Positions 7,773 through 15,509 of a stretch of DNA of 64,000 nt are shown here, piece by piece. Position 1 is the first letter of the stretch, and each line of letters starts with the position of its first letter. A program made the translations under genes and the position numbers. This DNA comes from Gemmiger_A avium (GTDB lineage: Bacteria > Bacillota > Clostridia > Oscillospirales > Ruminococcaceae). The notes beneath the pieces were generated by a model. The model had not been told where the DNA came from. It saw only the letters and a list, made by a program, of their open reading frames with translations, and did no database searches. The DNA lies in contig DXFE01000042.1 in NCBI GenBank assembly GCA_019114585.1, positions 32,924 to 96,923 on the forward strand, written 5' to 3'.

Positions 7773-9359
7773 TTATTCGGCCAGGCGTACCGCCAGTACG
7801 TCCCCTAGTATACAGCTTTCATCCGGCCGGGGTTTCATGGCCGCGTATTCTGCACTGGCCAATATGCTGTTTTGGGTATCGGTACTGGCCGCGGAGAAAT
7901 TCGTACCGAAATTGTCGTTCATGAACACTCTGTAGGCAAAATCTCCATACAGGAGAGAATCCGTATGCAGGCCGCGTATATTGAGACGCAGCCTGTCCCC
8001 GTACTGCATCAGCGGGCTTTCACTGGCGACAGGCACCGACTTGCCCGCAAAGAAAACCGTGCTGTTGATGGAATATCCTTCCTGCATTTCCAAACGGGAA
8101 AGAATCCGGTTGGTGTTTGCCAGATCCCGCTGCTCAATCACCTCCAGCAACCGGGCAGCCTGATTTGCCACCAGTACAAATTGCCAGCTCATAAGAAGCA
8201 CTGCCGCCAAAGTTGCCCATCTGCCCCCCTGCACCCAGGTACGCAGGGAAGAACGCAGCCAATCAGCAAACACAAGCGGAATTATCACAAACAATCCATT
8301 GGCAAAACCATTCAGGGAATTGTAGGGGAATGTATTGGGCTGAGGTATAGCCAGTGTTGTAGCGCCGGCGGGCAGCAGGAGCAGAATGACGCCGCCCAGC
8401 AGCCAATAGGGAACTGCTTTTCTCTCTGCCGCACGCATCCCCTGTTCGCGGATCCCTGCTGCCAGCAGAGCAACCGCCATCAGGCCCATCAGGCCCAGAA
8501 TCGCCCATCCCAGCAGCTGCCAGAACAGGTTTGTGGCATAGAACAGCCTATCCAGAAAAATGTGCCGCGAACCCAGATAGATCTCTTTTACTACCTGCAG
8601 GCTTCCCACCGGGTCGAGGCTTCCCATGCTTGCAAATCCGCCGTAGTCGCTTGCCTCAATTCCCTGCAAGGCAAGCGCCAGCTTTGCGCTGAGCATGTAG
8701 CCGGCCACCCCAATAACCCCCATGCCCGCCATCCGGCCCGCGACCGGCAGCATCTTGCGGGGGCCATCCTGCAAAACCGCCTTAAAGCAGACCAGCAGGC
8801 AAAGCAGCACGGCCACATCGTGATAGGCCTGATAAATCGCCATAGACAGGCAGAGCATCACTGCGCCGGCCGCAATTCCCCGCCAGGATTCCCAGCGCCG
8901 CGCAGCAAGTACCGCCGCACCGGCCAGCAGCAACGCCAGCATATACGGATCCGCCGCATAAGCAAAGAGCAGTGTGGTGGAAAATGCCGGCAGCACAGCC
9001 AGGCAGCCGCCGATCAGCCCGCACAGAAACAGCGTTTCAATCTGCAGCAATTCCACCAGAACCACAGCAAACAGCCCCAGATAGCCGATTGCCAGCAAGG
9101 CGTTCAGGGCGGGCAGTTCCATGTAAGAACTGATGGCGCCCGCCCACTGAAGCAGCCAACGGCCCAGGAATGTACTGTCTTGGGCGCTGTAAACATAATA
9201 AGGGGCGTCGTCTACCTGCAGAAAGTTCACCATGCGATACAGATGAACCAGCAAGCCCGTGATCGCCGTTCCCCCGAATGCCCAGGTCCACTGTACCTTA
9301 ATCCGCCTTTTCAGGTCAGCCAGGGCTTGTTCCGGCGATAGGATCTGCTGCGCAACCAT
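7773..9359 (-). CDS. GtrII-like glucosyltransferase domain membrane protein
   Basis: A 528-residue multi-pass protein resembling the GtrII family, membrane transferases that move a sugar from undecaprenyl phosphate to a surface polymer. An N-terminal soluble helix is followed by TM1, then VDDAPYYVYSAQD with the Asp pair at 50-51 in the first outer loop, then about ten further helices and a C-terminal extracytoplasmic part. ATG at 9359, ribosome binding site GAGGAAACAGA. The gene lies 9 bases downstream of the GtrB-like gene, which fits a GtrB/GtrII pairing. Its base composition is clearly lower in GC than all neighbours (28/60 G+C in 7921-7980 and 24/60 in 8281-8340, counted by eye), so it may have been acquired separately. 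Confidence 0.72.
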   Translation of the reverse strand: MVAQQILSPEQALADLKRRIKVQWTWAFGGTAITGLLVHLYRMVNFLQVDDAPYYVYSAQDSTFLGRWLLQWAGAISSYMELPALNALLAIGYLGLFAVVLVELLQIETLFLCGLIGGCLAVLPAFSTTLLFAYAADPYMLALLLAGAAVLAARRWESWRGIAAGAVMLCLSMAIYQAYHDVAVLLCLLVCFKAVLQDGPRKMLPVAGRMAGMGVIGVAGYMLSAKLALALQGIEASDYGGFASMGSLDPVGSLQVVKEIYLGSRHIFLDRLFYATNLFWQLLGWAILGLMGLMAVALLAAGIREQGMRAAERKAVPYWLLGGVILLLLPAGATTLAIPQPNTFPYNSLNGFANGLFVIIPLVFADWLRSSLRTWVQGGRWATLAAVLLMSWQFVLVANQAARLLEVIEQRDLANTNRILSRLEMQEGYSINSTVFFAGKSVPVASESPLMQYGDRLRLNIRGLHTDSLLYGDFAYRVFMNDNFGTNFSAASTDTQNSILASAEYAAMKPRPDESCILGDVLAVRLAE

Positions 9360-9368
9360 TCTGTTTCC

Positions 9369-10289
9369 TCACTTTTGCAGTTTTTCGATGGATTCCACCA
9401 GGTATTTCTGCCGCCGGAACACCAGATCCACCAGCAGGCTCAGATACTTGATGACCAGGGTGAGCACCAGGAACACCCCGGAGAATCCCACCGTGAGCAC
9501 AAACATGGTGGTGGTCCAGCCCTCGATGGGGCGGCCGGTAAGGGCCACCGCCAGGGTGTAGACCAGTTCGGCCAGGGTGAGCAGCAGCATACCCACCGTG
9601 ACCGTCAGGCTCAGCTTGTAGCCCGCGGCGGTGTAGAGGGCCAGGCTGTCGGCGGCCAGGTCCAGACGCTCGCCGTCCTCGGCGGCCAGCCGCCCGGAGA
9701 AGGTGAGCGCCGCCACCCGCAGCCCGCTGGCGGCGTAGGCTGCCTTGCGGTAGGGCAGGTGCTCGCTGACCGCGTGCACCCGGTTGATGGCCCGGCGGCT
9801 GACCAGCCGGAAAGCGTCGGTGGTCAAAGGATAGGCCGAACGGCTGAACCGGTTGAAGATGCGGTAGAACAGGTGACTGAACGCCCGGGTCTTTTCCGGG
9901 CCCACGGTGACGATGTCGTTGCCCTCCAGCGCTTTCTCGTAGGCCTGCCAGATCATCTCCGGGGCGTAGGGGGTCTGCAGGGTATCGAACTCGTAGACGA
10001 AATCCCCGATGGCCGCGTCCAGACCGGCGTTCATGCACAGCTCCCGGCCCTGGCGCAGGCTCATGTGCAGGACGGTCAGGGGCTTGTCCAGGTTTTCCGC
10101 CGCCCAGCGGCGCACCGTTTCGGCGGTGCCGTCGGTGCAGCGGTCGTCCACGCAGATGATCTCGTACTGTTTGAAATGCTCCTCCAGCTGGCCGTGCAGC
10201 ATCCGGAGAAACGGCACGGCCCGGTCGGCGCTGCCCTCGGGCAGGTAGACCACCGCGCTGAGAAAATTGCTCTCTTTATTCTTCGCCAT
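9369..10289 (-). CDS. gtrB: GtrB-like polyprenyl-phosphate glycosyltransferase (GT2)
   Basis: A 306-residue GT2 enzyme with a cytoplasmic GT-A domain (residues 1-225) and two C-terminal transmembrane helices (about 230-285), the architecture of GtrB/DPM1-type enzymes that charge undecaprenyl phosphate with a sugar. Nucleotide-binding motifs: ICVDDRCTDGT and YEFDTLQTPY near residue 100. The usual LRDQG-type start of the helix is replaced by LRQGRELCMNAGLDAA. The ATG at 10289 follows GAGGTGCTGCGCT and overlaps the FAD oxidoreductase gene by 14 bases. Product likely feeds the GtrII-like enzyme next door; GtrA lies 8 kb away. Confidence 0.82.
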   Translation of the reverse strand: MAKNKESNFLSAVVYLPEGSADRAVPFLRMLHGQLEEHFKQYEIICVDDRCTDGTAETVRRWAAENLDKPLTVLHMSLRQGRELCMNAGLDAAIGDFVYEFDTLQTPYAPEMIWQAYEKALEGNDIVTVGPEKTRAFSHLFYRIFNRFSRSAYPLTTDAFRLVSRRAINRVHAVSEHLPYRKAAYAASGLRVAALTFSGRLAAEDGERLDLAADSLALYTAAGYKLSLTVTVGMLLLTLAELVYTLAVALTGRPIEGWTTTMFVLTVGFSGVFLVLTLVIKYLSLLVDLVFRRQKYLVESIEKLQK

Positions 10290-11403
10290 AGCGCAGCACC
10301 TCGTCCAAATCGTATACGGTATTGATCTTGCCGCTGAGCACGCTCACGAACACCGGGTCGCCGGTATACTGCCGGATGACCGTGGGGCGGGAGTCGTCGA
10401 TCTCGCTGGCCTTTAAGATCGGCTTCATGCTGAACAGGCTGTGGGAATAGGCAAAGCCGTATGCCTCGCGCAGGTACTTGCGGGCCAGCTGGCTCATCAT
10501 GGGCCAGGCGCTTTCCGGCCGGGCGGGGCAGCTGTCGCAGTTGGCCAGGTCCCCCGGGCGGCAGCATCCGCCGCTGCGCCCCTGACAGGCGAAGGTGGGC
10601 AGCGAATCGTAGCTGGTCACGTGGGGGGTAAAGGTGACGCTGGTCAAACTGTGCAGCCCGGTACGGCCAAAGGGCATCAGGGAGAAGAAGGGCCCGTCCA
10701 TCACGGTGACGCCGGTGTTTTTCAGCCGCTCGTCCACGGTGCAGAGGATGATCTCGCACAGCTCGTACTTGATGGCAAAGGGCTCAAAGCCCAGCATGGC
10801 GTGCAGCTCGTTGACACCCGCGTAGGTGGCGTTGAGCAAAAACGGCGCTTCGGCGGTGATGTCCCCCGCCCTGACCTGCCAGACGCTGCCCGTCCGCTGC
10901 ACCGATTCCGGTTTGTGGGAGTAGGCGATGGTCACGTTAGGCAGGGCAGCCAGCTTTTCGAGGAAATGCTTCTTCAGGATCTGGGCGTCGTAGGTGTATT
11001 CGGTGGTCAGGAACGCCCCGTCGCACTGGCCGGGGTTGAAGTATTTTTCCGGGGACACGTCGTCGCAGCGGATATGGGCGGCGGCGCAGAATTTGCGGAA
11101 CTGCTCGGCGTTGGTCCAGGAGAAGTGGGCACTGGTGGCGTAGACCTGGTCAAACTCGGTAAGCAGGCAGAAGCCATAGTCACGACAGAACCGCTCGAAG
11201 TACCCGGCGCTCTTGATGGCGGTGGAGTAGCTGCGGGGGTAGTGATAGCCCATATGCACCCGGGCCTGGTTGATATAGGTGGCCCGCATGAAGGGGCCGG
11301 GGTCCTTTTCCAGCACCAGCACCCGCTGGCCGCGGGCGCCGCATTGCTCGGCGGCGTAGAGCCCGTACAGCCCCGCGCCCACAATGATTTTATCCCAGGT
11401 CAT
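10276..11403 (-). CDS. FAD-dependent oxidoreductase, DAO-like, with Cys cluster
   Basis: A 375-residue flavoprotein. The N-terminus has an FAD-binding fold (IIVGAGLYGLYAAEQ, then VLVLEKD) and continues with ATYINQARVHMGYHYPRS, reminiscent of DAO-type oxidases and of UDP-galactopyranose mutase-like folds found in glycan clusters. Residues 273-292 carry five cysteines (C273, C280, C281, C289, C292) in a Gly-rich stretch, which could bind a metal or a cluster. ATG at 11403 after GGGAGGTCTTGT. It lies between two GT2 genes in a sugar operon, so a nucleotide-sugar or lipid-linked sugar substrate is plausible but not shown. Confidence 0.68.
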   Translation of the reverse strand: MTWDKIIVGAGLYGLYAAEQCGARGQRVLVLEKDPGPFMRATYINQARVHMGYHYPRSYSTAIKSAGYFERFCRDYGFCLLTEFDQVYATSAHFSWTNAEQFRKFCAAAHIRCDDVSPEKYFNPGQCDGAFLTTEYTYDAQILKKHFLEKLAALPNVTIAYSHKPESVQRTGSVWQVRAGDITAEAPFLLNATYAGVNELHAMLGFEPFAIKYELCEIILCTVDERLKNTGVTVMDGPFFSLMPFGRTGLHSLTSVTFTPHVTSYDSLPTFACQGRSGGCCRPGDLANCDSCPARPESAWPMMSQLARKYLREAYGFAYSHSLFSMKPILKASEIDDSRPTVIRQYTGDPVFVSVLSGKINTVYDLDEVLRYGEE

Positions 11404-11436
11404 ACAAGACCTCCCGTTTGTAATTAGGATACCCCG

Positions 11437-12234
11437 TCAGGGATCGTACCGGCCCGCCAGGGCGGCGAACAGGATCTGCAGCAGGTTGGCGTTGCCCCGC
11501 ATCCCCTTGATCTTGGTGGGGGTGGGCTCGGCTTTGGGGTAGGCGCGCTCCACCGGTACCTCGCAGGCTTTGAGCCCCAGGCGGGTGGCCCGGATGCTCA
11601 GGTAGGCCAGCAGCTCGTACCCGGCAAACACGTCCCGGAAGGGCTGCACCGCCGGATGGGTCAGGTAGGCGCGGCTGTAGGCCCGGTAGGCGTTGGTGGT
11701 ATCGGTGAACCAGTGGCGCGCCCCCAGGCTGATGAGGGGCGCGTGAATGAACCGCACCGCCAGCCAGCGGGAGGGCGGGGTGTTGACCGCCCGGCCGCCC
11801 TTGACGAACCGGCTGCCCTGCACCAGGTCGTAGCCCTGTTCCAGCTTTTGGATGAACAGGGGCACGCTTTCGATGCTGTCTTTATTGTTGCCGTCGATGG
11901 TCAGGATACCCTTGTAGCCCCGCTGCAGCGCCTCCCACAGACCCATGCGCAGCTGGGCGCCCTGGCGGCCCGGGCCGGTCTTGACCAGCAGAGTATTCAC
12001 CCGCCGGGCGATCAGCCCCGCCGGGTCCATGCTGCCGTCGGCGGAGCCGCCGTCGCACAGGATGATGTCGCATACTTCCGGGATACCGGCCTTGGCGGCA
12101 CGGTCCAGTTCGGCCAGGATGCGGCCGCCCTCGTTAATAATCGGAATCAGCAGGCAGTAGTCGCTGCGTTTTTCGGCAAACCGGGTGCGGGTATAGTCCG
12201 GCACACCGGTCAGGCCGGTGATGGTTTCGGTCAT
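11437..12234 (-). CDS. GT2 family glycosyltransferase
   Basis: A 265-residue cytoplasmic glycosyltransferase of the GT2 family, DPM1-like. The donor-binding motifs are LIPIINEGGRI (29-39), DIILCDGGSADGS (56-68) and TIDGNNKDS in place of a strict DxD. No transmembrane helix is visible, unlike the GtrB-like enzyme of the same operon. I chose the ATG at 12234 because it forms an ATGA overlap with the stop of the upstream gene. The sugar is unknown. Confidence 0.82.
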   Translation of the reverse strand: MTETITGLTGVPDYTRTRFAEKRSDYCLLIPIINEGGRILAELDRAAKAGIPEVCDIILCDGGSADGSMDPAGLIARRVNTLLVKTGPGRQGAQLRMGLWEALQRGYKGILTIDGNNKDSIESVPLFIQKLEQGYDLVQGSRFVKGGRAVNTPPSRWLAVRFIHAPLISLGARHWFTDTTNAYRAYSRAYLTHPAVQPFRDVFAGYELLAYLSIRATRLGLKACEVPVERAYPKAEPTPTKIKGMRGNANLLQILFAALAGRYDP

Positions 12235-13019
12235 GCGAACACCTCCGCCACGTATTCCAGGCCGCGGCGCAGTGCGTCCGGGTCGCACGCTTTCATCTCC
12301 AGGGACACCCAGCCTTTCCAGCCCACTGCGCCCAGGGTCAGGGCCAGTTCCTTGTGCAGGCTGCGGCGCTCAATGGGGGCCAGGCCCGGTTCGCTGATGT
12401 GCACGTGGCTCACGTATTTCATCTCGTTGGCATAGTCGGAGGGGCGCTCGCCGTTGGCGATCATGGTGCCCACATCCAGGTTGACCGCAAGGCCCGGCGT
12501 TGCCAGCTTTTTGACCAGATCCAGCGCCTGCCGGGTGGTGTTCAGGTAGTTGGTATTATAAATAGGAGGGTTGGGTTCCAGGGCGATCACCGCGCCCCGG
12601 CGGGCCGCTTCGGGGCCCAAGCGGCGGAAAAATTCTTCCGCTGCCTGCTCACTCGCCCCCTCGGGACGGTTGCGGTTGCGGGGACAGCCGAACACCAGAT
12701 TTTCGCAGCGGCAGCTGCGGGCAAACTCCAGCGCGGCCAGGGTGTATTCTTCCAGTTCGGCCGCTTCTTCGGGCACAAAGATGTTGCCGGTCCGGCCGTA
12801 CCAGATGCTCTGCATACTGACCACCGAAAACCCGTACCGCTGGTACATGACCCCGGCAAACAGGGCCGCGCCGTTGCAGCATTCATAGGGTGCGTCGGGG
12901 AAAAGGCGGGTAGGGGCGATCTCCAGCCCGGAGTAGCCCAGATCTTTCATCCACTGCCAGACCGTTTCGTCCTGCGCCGCCGTCCAGCCAATGTTGGAAG
13001 CCGCCAGTTTGAAGCCCAT
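12231..13019 (-). CDS. sugar phosphate isomerase/epimerase-like TIM-barrel protein
   Basis: A 262-residue protein of the xylose isomerase-like / AP endonuclease 2 TIM-barrel family. Seen: LGYSGLEIAPTRLFP near the N-terminus, then metal-ligand-type residues in IALEPNPPIYNTNYLN (Glu), VNLDVGTM (Asp), VSHVHISEPG (His) and WVSLEMKA (Glu), the set expected for a divalent-metal sugar isomerase or epimerase. The ATG at 13019 has AAGGAG nine bases upstream. It is the first gene after a strong promoter and overlaps the GT2 gene by 4 bases. It probably supplies a modified sugar or precursor for the glycan; the substrate is not predictable. Confidence 0.75.
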   Translation of the reverse strand: MGFKLAASNIGWTAAQDETVWQWMKDLGYSGLEIAPTRLFPDAPYECCNGAALFAGVMYQRYGFSVVSMQSIWYGRTGNIFVPEEAAELEEYTLAALEFARSCRCENLVFGCPRNRNRPEGASEQAAEEFFRRLGPEAARRGAVIALEPNPPIYNTNYLNTTRQALDLVKKLATPGLAVNLDVGTMIANGERPSDYANEMKYVSHVHISEPGLAPIERRSLHKELALTLGAVGWKGWVSLEMKACDPDALRRGLEYVAEVFA

Positions 13020-13072
13020 GCGCAAACGCTCCTTCCGCCCGGGCGCGCCGGGCACATAGTGATACAGAATAC

Positions 13073-13101
13073 ATTATACACGGCGTGAAATAAAAAAGCA
13101 A
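13073..13101 (-). promoter_or_regulatory. strong sigma-A promoter for the second glycan operon
   Basis: On the minus strand TTGCTT (13096-13101), exactly 17 bases, then a perfect TATAAT (13073-13078). It lies about 54 bases upstream of the TIM-barrel gene and is the only clear promoter for the following ten genes down to ispH-S1. Confidence 0.85.
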
Positions 13102-13128
13102 TTTGCCCGGCCAAAGCAGGGACTGCCA

Positions 13129-13280
13129 ATCTGGGGGGACAACGGGTTGCGGGGGCGTCAAGGATGCCCCCGCTCGGCTTTGCCGACCACCCTGCCGGTC
13201 CAAGGCCACACCGTGGCCTTGGCCGCTCCGCGGACCCGGCCCCCAGACCCCGGAAATCAGGGCCGGAATTCTCCGGCCCT
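13129..13280. repeat. compound palindromic intergenic element
   Basis: About 150 bases of non-coding sequence built from stacked hairpins: GCGGGGGCGTC / GATGCCCCCGC (13149-13172), CGGCTTTGCCG, CCAAGGCCACACCGTGGCCTTGG as two halves (13200-13222), and AGGGCCGG / CCGGCCCT (13259-13280). A TCTGGGGG at the left is mirrored by CCCCCAGA at about 13240. It fills the gap between two operons. No coding potential was seen. It looks like a dispersed palindromic repeat rather than a unique terminator, but only one copy lies in this window, so the repeat nature is inference. Confidence 0.5.
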
Positions 13281-13296
13281 GAGAATTTTTACCTAT

Positions 13297-13332
13297 AAAA
13301 AGCCGCCGTCCCGGTACGGGCGGCGGCTTTTT
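13297..13332. terminator. bidirectional Rho-independent terminator
   Basis: A-tract, stem GCCGCCGTCCC / GGGCGGCGGC with a short loop, then T-tract. On the minus strand it follows the stop of the epimerase gene by 2 bases and closes the 18-kb nonulosonate operon. Confidence 0.85.
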
Positions 13333-13334
13333 GT

Positions 13335-14255
13335 TCAGTTCCAGTTTTTTAAGAAATCACAGACAGCAGTCAGGCACTCCGGCTCAGTGCACAGGTACTC
13401 CCCCGCCCCGCCCAGCAGCGCGGCGTGGCGGGTGCGCAGGTCGTAGTCAAAGGGGGCGCCCGGCAGGTGGTTGGTAAAGGTTTTGCCGGTAAAGGCCTCA
13501 TAGACCCGGGCGGCACTCAAGGGCGGGGTGGCCAGATGCAGCACCCGCAGATCCGCATCCAGGGCTGTCCGGATATCGCGCCACAGCCGGGCCAGGTCGT
13601 AGAACTGGTAGACCGACCGGCTGTCGGTAAAGGCCAGGGCGTTGAAGGGCGCGGCGGCAAACCAGGCCCGCAGCGCGGCCGGGTCGACCTTGCCGTTCAG
13701 CTTGTAAAATCCGTTGCCCGCGTCCTCGTAGGCGATGCGCACCAGCTCGCTCTCCGCGGCCAGCTGCCGGTACTTGTCCGGGCGCAGCAGGGCGGGGGTG
13801 ATGGTGTGCAGGTCATAGAGGAAATTCTTCTTCAGCCCCTTGCCGTAGAGGGCGGGCAGGCGGACGATCAGGGCGTCCGGCCAGTCCTCGCGCACCCAGC
13901 GTTCCAGCTGCAGGCGGTTGGCGCCGTAGGGGGCCAGCCCCTCGGGGGTGGGCTCGTCGGCCTCGGTTTTGCCCCGGCTGTCCGCAAAAACGCAGATGGA
14001 GGAGATCAGCACCACCTTTTTCGGGGCCAGACGGCGCAGGTTTTCCCGGGCGGCGGCCATCACCGCCAGGTCGGCGGCAGGGTCGGCGTTGGCCAGGTAC
14101 ATGGCGGCGGGCACCCCGGCGTAGACCACCAGGCCGTTGTCGCGGCCGAAGCCGTTCTGCACGTCGGTGGAATGGTAGGCCGCATCAAAGGGATGGGCGG
14201 CCAGCAGGTTGCCCCCCACAAAGCCGGTGCTTCCTACAAGAACGGTATCGGGCAT
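13335..14255 (-). CDS. NAD-dependent epimerase/dehydratase family protein
   Basis: A 306-residue SDR-type protein. The N-terminal nucleotide-binding motif LVGSTGFVGGNLL is followed by KKVVLISSICVFADS and YGANRLQLE, an atypical version of the YxxxK catalytic motif (Tyr-Gly-Ala-Asn-Arg, Arg instead of Lys), so the catalytic Lys appears to be missing or replaced. ATG at 14255 follows AAGGAGGAATCTCCC. It is the last gene of the operon, 16 bases after the ThrE C-terminal half. It probably acts on a nucleotide sugar; the replaced Lys raises the possibility of a reductase or non-catalytic role. Confidence 0.75.
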   Translation of the reverse strand: MPDTVLVGSTGFVGGNLLAAHPFDAAYHSTDVQNGFGRDNGLVVYAGVPAAMYLANADPAADLAVMAAARENLRRLAPKKVVLISSICVFADSRGKTEADEPTPEGLAPYGANRLQLERWVREDWPDALIVRLPALYGKGLKKNFLYDLHTITPALLRPDKYRQLAAESELVRIAYEDAGNGFYKLNGKVDPAALRAWFAAAPFNALAFTDSRSVYQFYDLARLWRDIRTALDADLRVLHLATPPLSAARVYEAFTGKTFTNHLPGAPFDYDLRTRHAALLGGAGEYLCTEPECLTAVCDFLKNWN

Positions 14256-14271
14256 GGGAGATTCCTCCTTG

Positions 14272-14715
14272 TTATTCGGATTTGCGGTGGCGGCGGGGCA
14301 GCGGGATGCTGAGCACAAAGGCGATGCCCAGCGCCATGGCCACCGCGATCTTGATGGCCTCGGCGCCTTTTTGTACAAACAGGTCGTTGTTGCCCCGGAT
14401 GAAGTAATAGGCGGTATAGTAGATGGCCGCGCCGGGCACCAGCGGGAAAATGCCGCTGAACAGGAACACCGTAATGGGCATCCGCAGCCCGATGGCAAAC
14501 ACCCGGCAGAGGACGGTCAGCGGCAGCACCGCGATCAGGCTGGCGGTGACGGTGCTGGCCCCGGCGGCCACACACAGGCAGTAGACCAGCCAGCCCACCC
14601 CACCGGTGACCGCGCAGGCCCACCAGGAACGGCGGGGCACGTGGAACAGGATGGCAAAGGCCCAGGTGCCGCCCGCGGAGATAAGCAGCTGGCGCAGCAG
14701 TTCAGGCACGCTCAC
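14272..14715 (-). CDS. threonine/serine exporter, C-terminal half (ThrE family, DUF3815-type)
   Basis: A 147-residue membrane protein with four to five helices, the small partner of split ThrE exporters. Features: PLTVLCRVFAIGLRMPIT, then SGIFPLVPGAAIYYTAYY, typical of the domain. I chose GTG at 14715 since it overlaps the stop of the upstream half (GTGA); GTG at 14709 is an alternative. It should form one transporter with the preceding protein. Its presence in a nonulosonic acid operon is unexpected. Confidence 0.8.
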   Translation of the reverse strand: MSVPELLRQLLISAGGTWAFAILFHVPRRSWWACAVTGGVGWLVYCLCVAAGASTVTASLIAVLPLTVLCRVFAIGLRMPITVFLFSGIFPLVPGAAIYYTAYYFIRGNNDLFVQKGAEAIKIAVAMALGIAFVLSIPLPRRHRKSE

Positions 14716-15509
14716 GGAAACACCACCCCCAGCAGACTGCCGGCCCCTACCAGCACAAGACCCACGCCGCAGGCGATGGAGCCCGCGATCAGCAGCGCGT
14801 CGATCAGGCGGATGGTGCCGGAGAGATAATCCCCGTTGATAAAGTCCCGGATGGACATGGTCAGGGCAATACCGGGGGTCAGGGGCATCAGGCAGCCGAT
14901 GATGACCTGGTCCATCCCCTGGCAGGGCAGGGCCACCGCCAAAGCGGCTACCAGCCCGGCCCCCACGAGCTTGGTAAAGATCTTGTTGAGGCGCAGCCGG
15001 GCCGCCCCGAACAGGAACAGCTGCAGCACCACCCCGATCAGCAGCGCCCAGCCCACGTCGGCCCACACACCGCCGAACAGGATGGCAAAGCAGGCCGAAC
15101 CGCCCGCGCAGGCGGCCACCTGGCCCCAGGCGGGGGTGGGCGGCAGGGCGGCGATCTCCTCCAGGCGGGTGCCGGCCTCGGCCAGGGGCACCTTGCCGGC
15201 GGCGATCCGGCGGGACAAATCGTTGATCTCGGCCACACGGCCCAGGTGGGTGGTGGCTTCGGGCACATAGGCCACCCGGGTGCGCTGGCCCTCCATCGAG
15301 CAGTACAGCCCGTTGGTGAGCACGTAGATATTTACATCCTGCCCGCCGTAGCTGCGGGCGATGATGTCCATGGTCTGCTGCACCCGGAACACCTCGGCTC
15401 CGTTTTCCAGCAGCAGCTTACCCGCCCGCATCACCAGGTTCATCAGTTCCTCGCCGGCGGCGGGGGGCGGGGTTTCCAGCTGCCGGGGGTTCATCGGCGC
15501 GGCGCTCAC
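14712..15509 (-). CDS. threonine/serine exporter, N-terminal half (ThrE family, DUF1212-type)
   Basis: A 265-residue protein with a soluble N-terminal domain (residues 1-120, including NLVMRAGKLLLENGAEVFRV and YVLTNGLYCSM) and five C-terminal helices with CLMPLTPGIALTMSIRDFI. This is the larger half of split ThrE exporters, which move threonine, serine or related small molecules out of the cytoplasm by proton exchange. The GTG at 15509 overlaps the stop of the CMP-sugar synthetase gene (GTGA); ATG at 15494 is an alternative start. The overlap means it is translated together with the sugar pathway. Confidence 0.82.
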   Translation of the reverse strand: MSAAPMNPRQLETPPPAAGEELMNLVMRAGKLLLENGAEVFRVQQTMDIIARSYGGQDVNIYVLTNGLYCSMEGQRTRVAYVPEATTHLGRVAEINDLSRRIAAGKVPLAEAGTRLEEIAALPPTPAWGQVAACAGGSACFAILFGGVWADVGWALLIGVVLQLFLFGAARLRLNKIFTKLVGAGLVAALAVALPCQGMDQVIIGCLMPLTPGIALTMSIRDFINGDYLSGTIRLIDALLIAGSIACGVGLVLVGAGSLLGVVFP

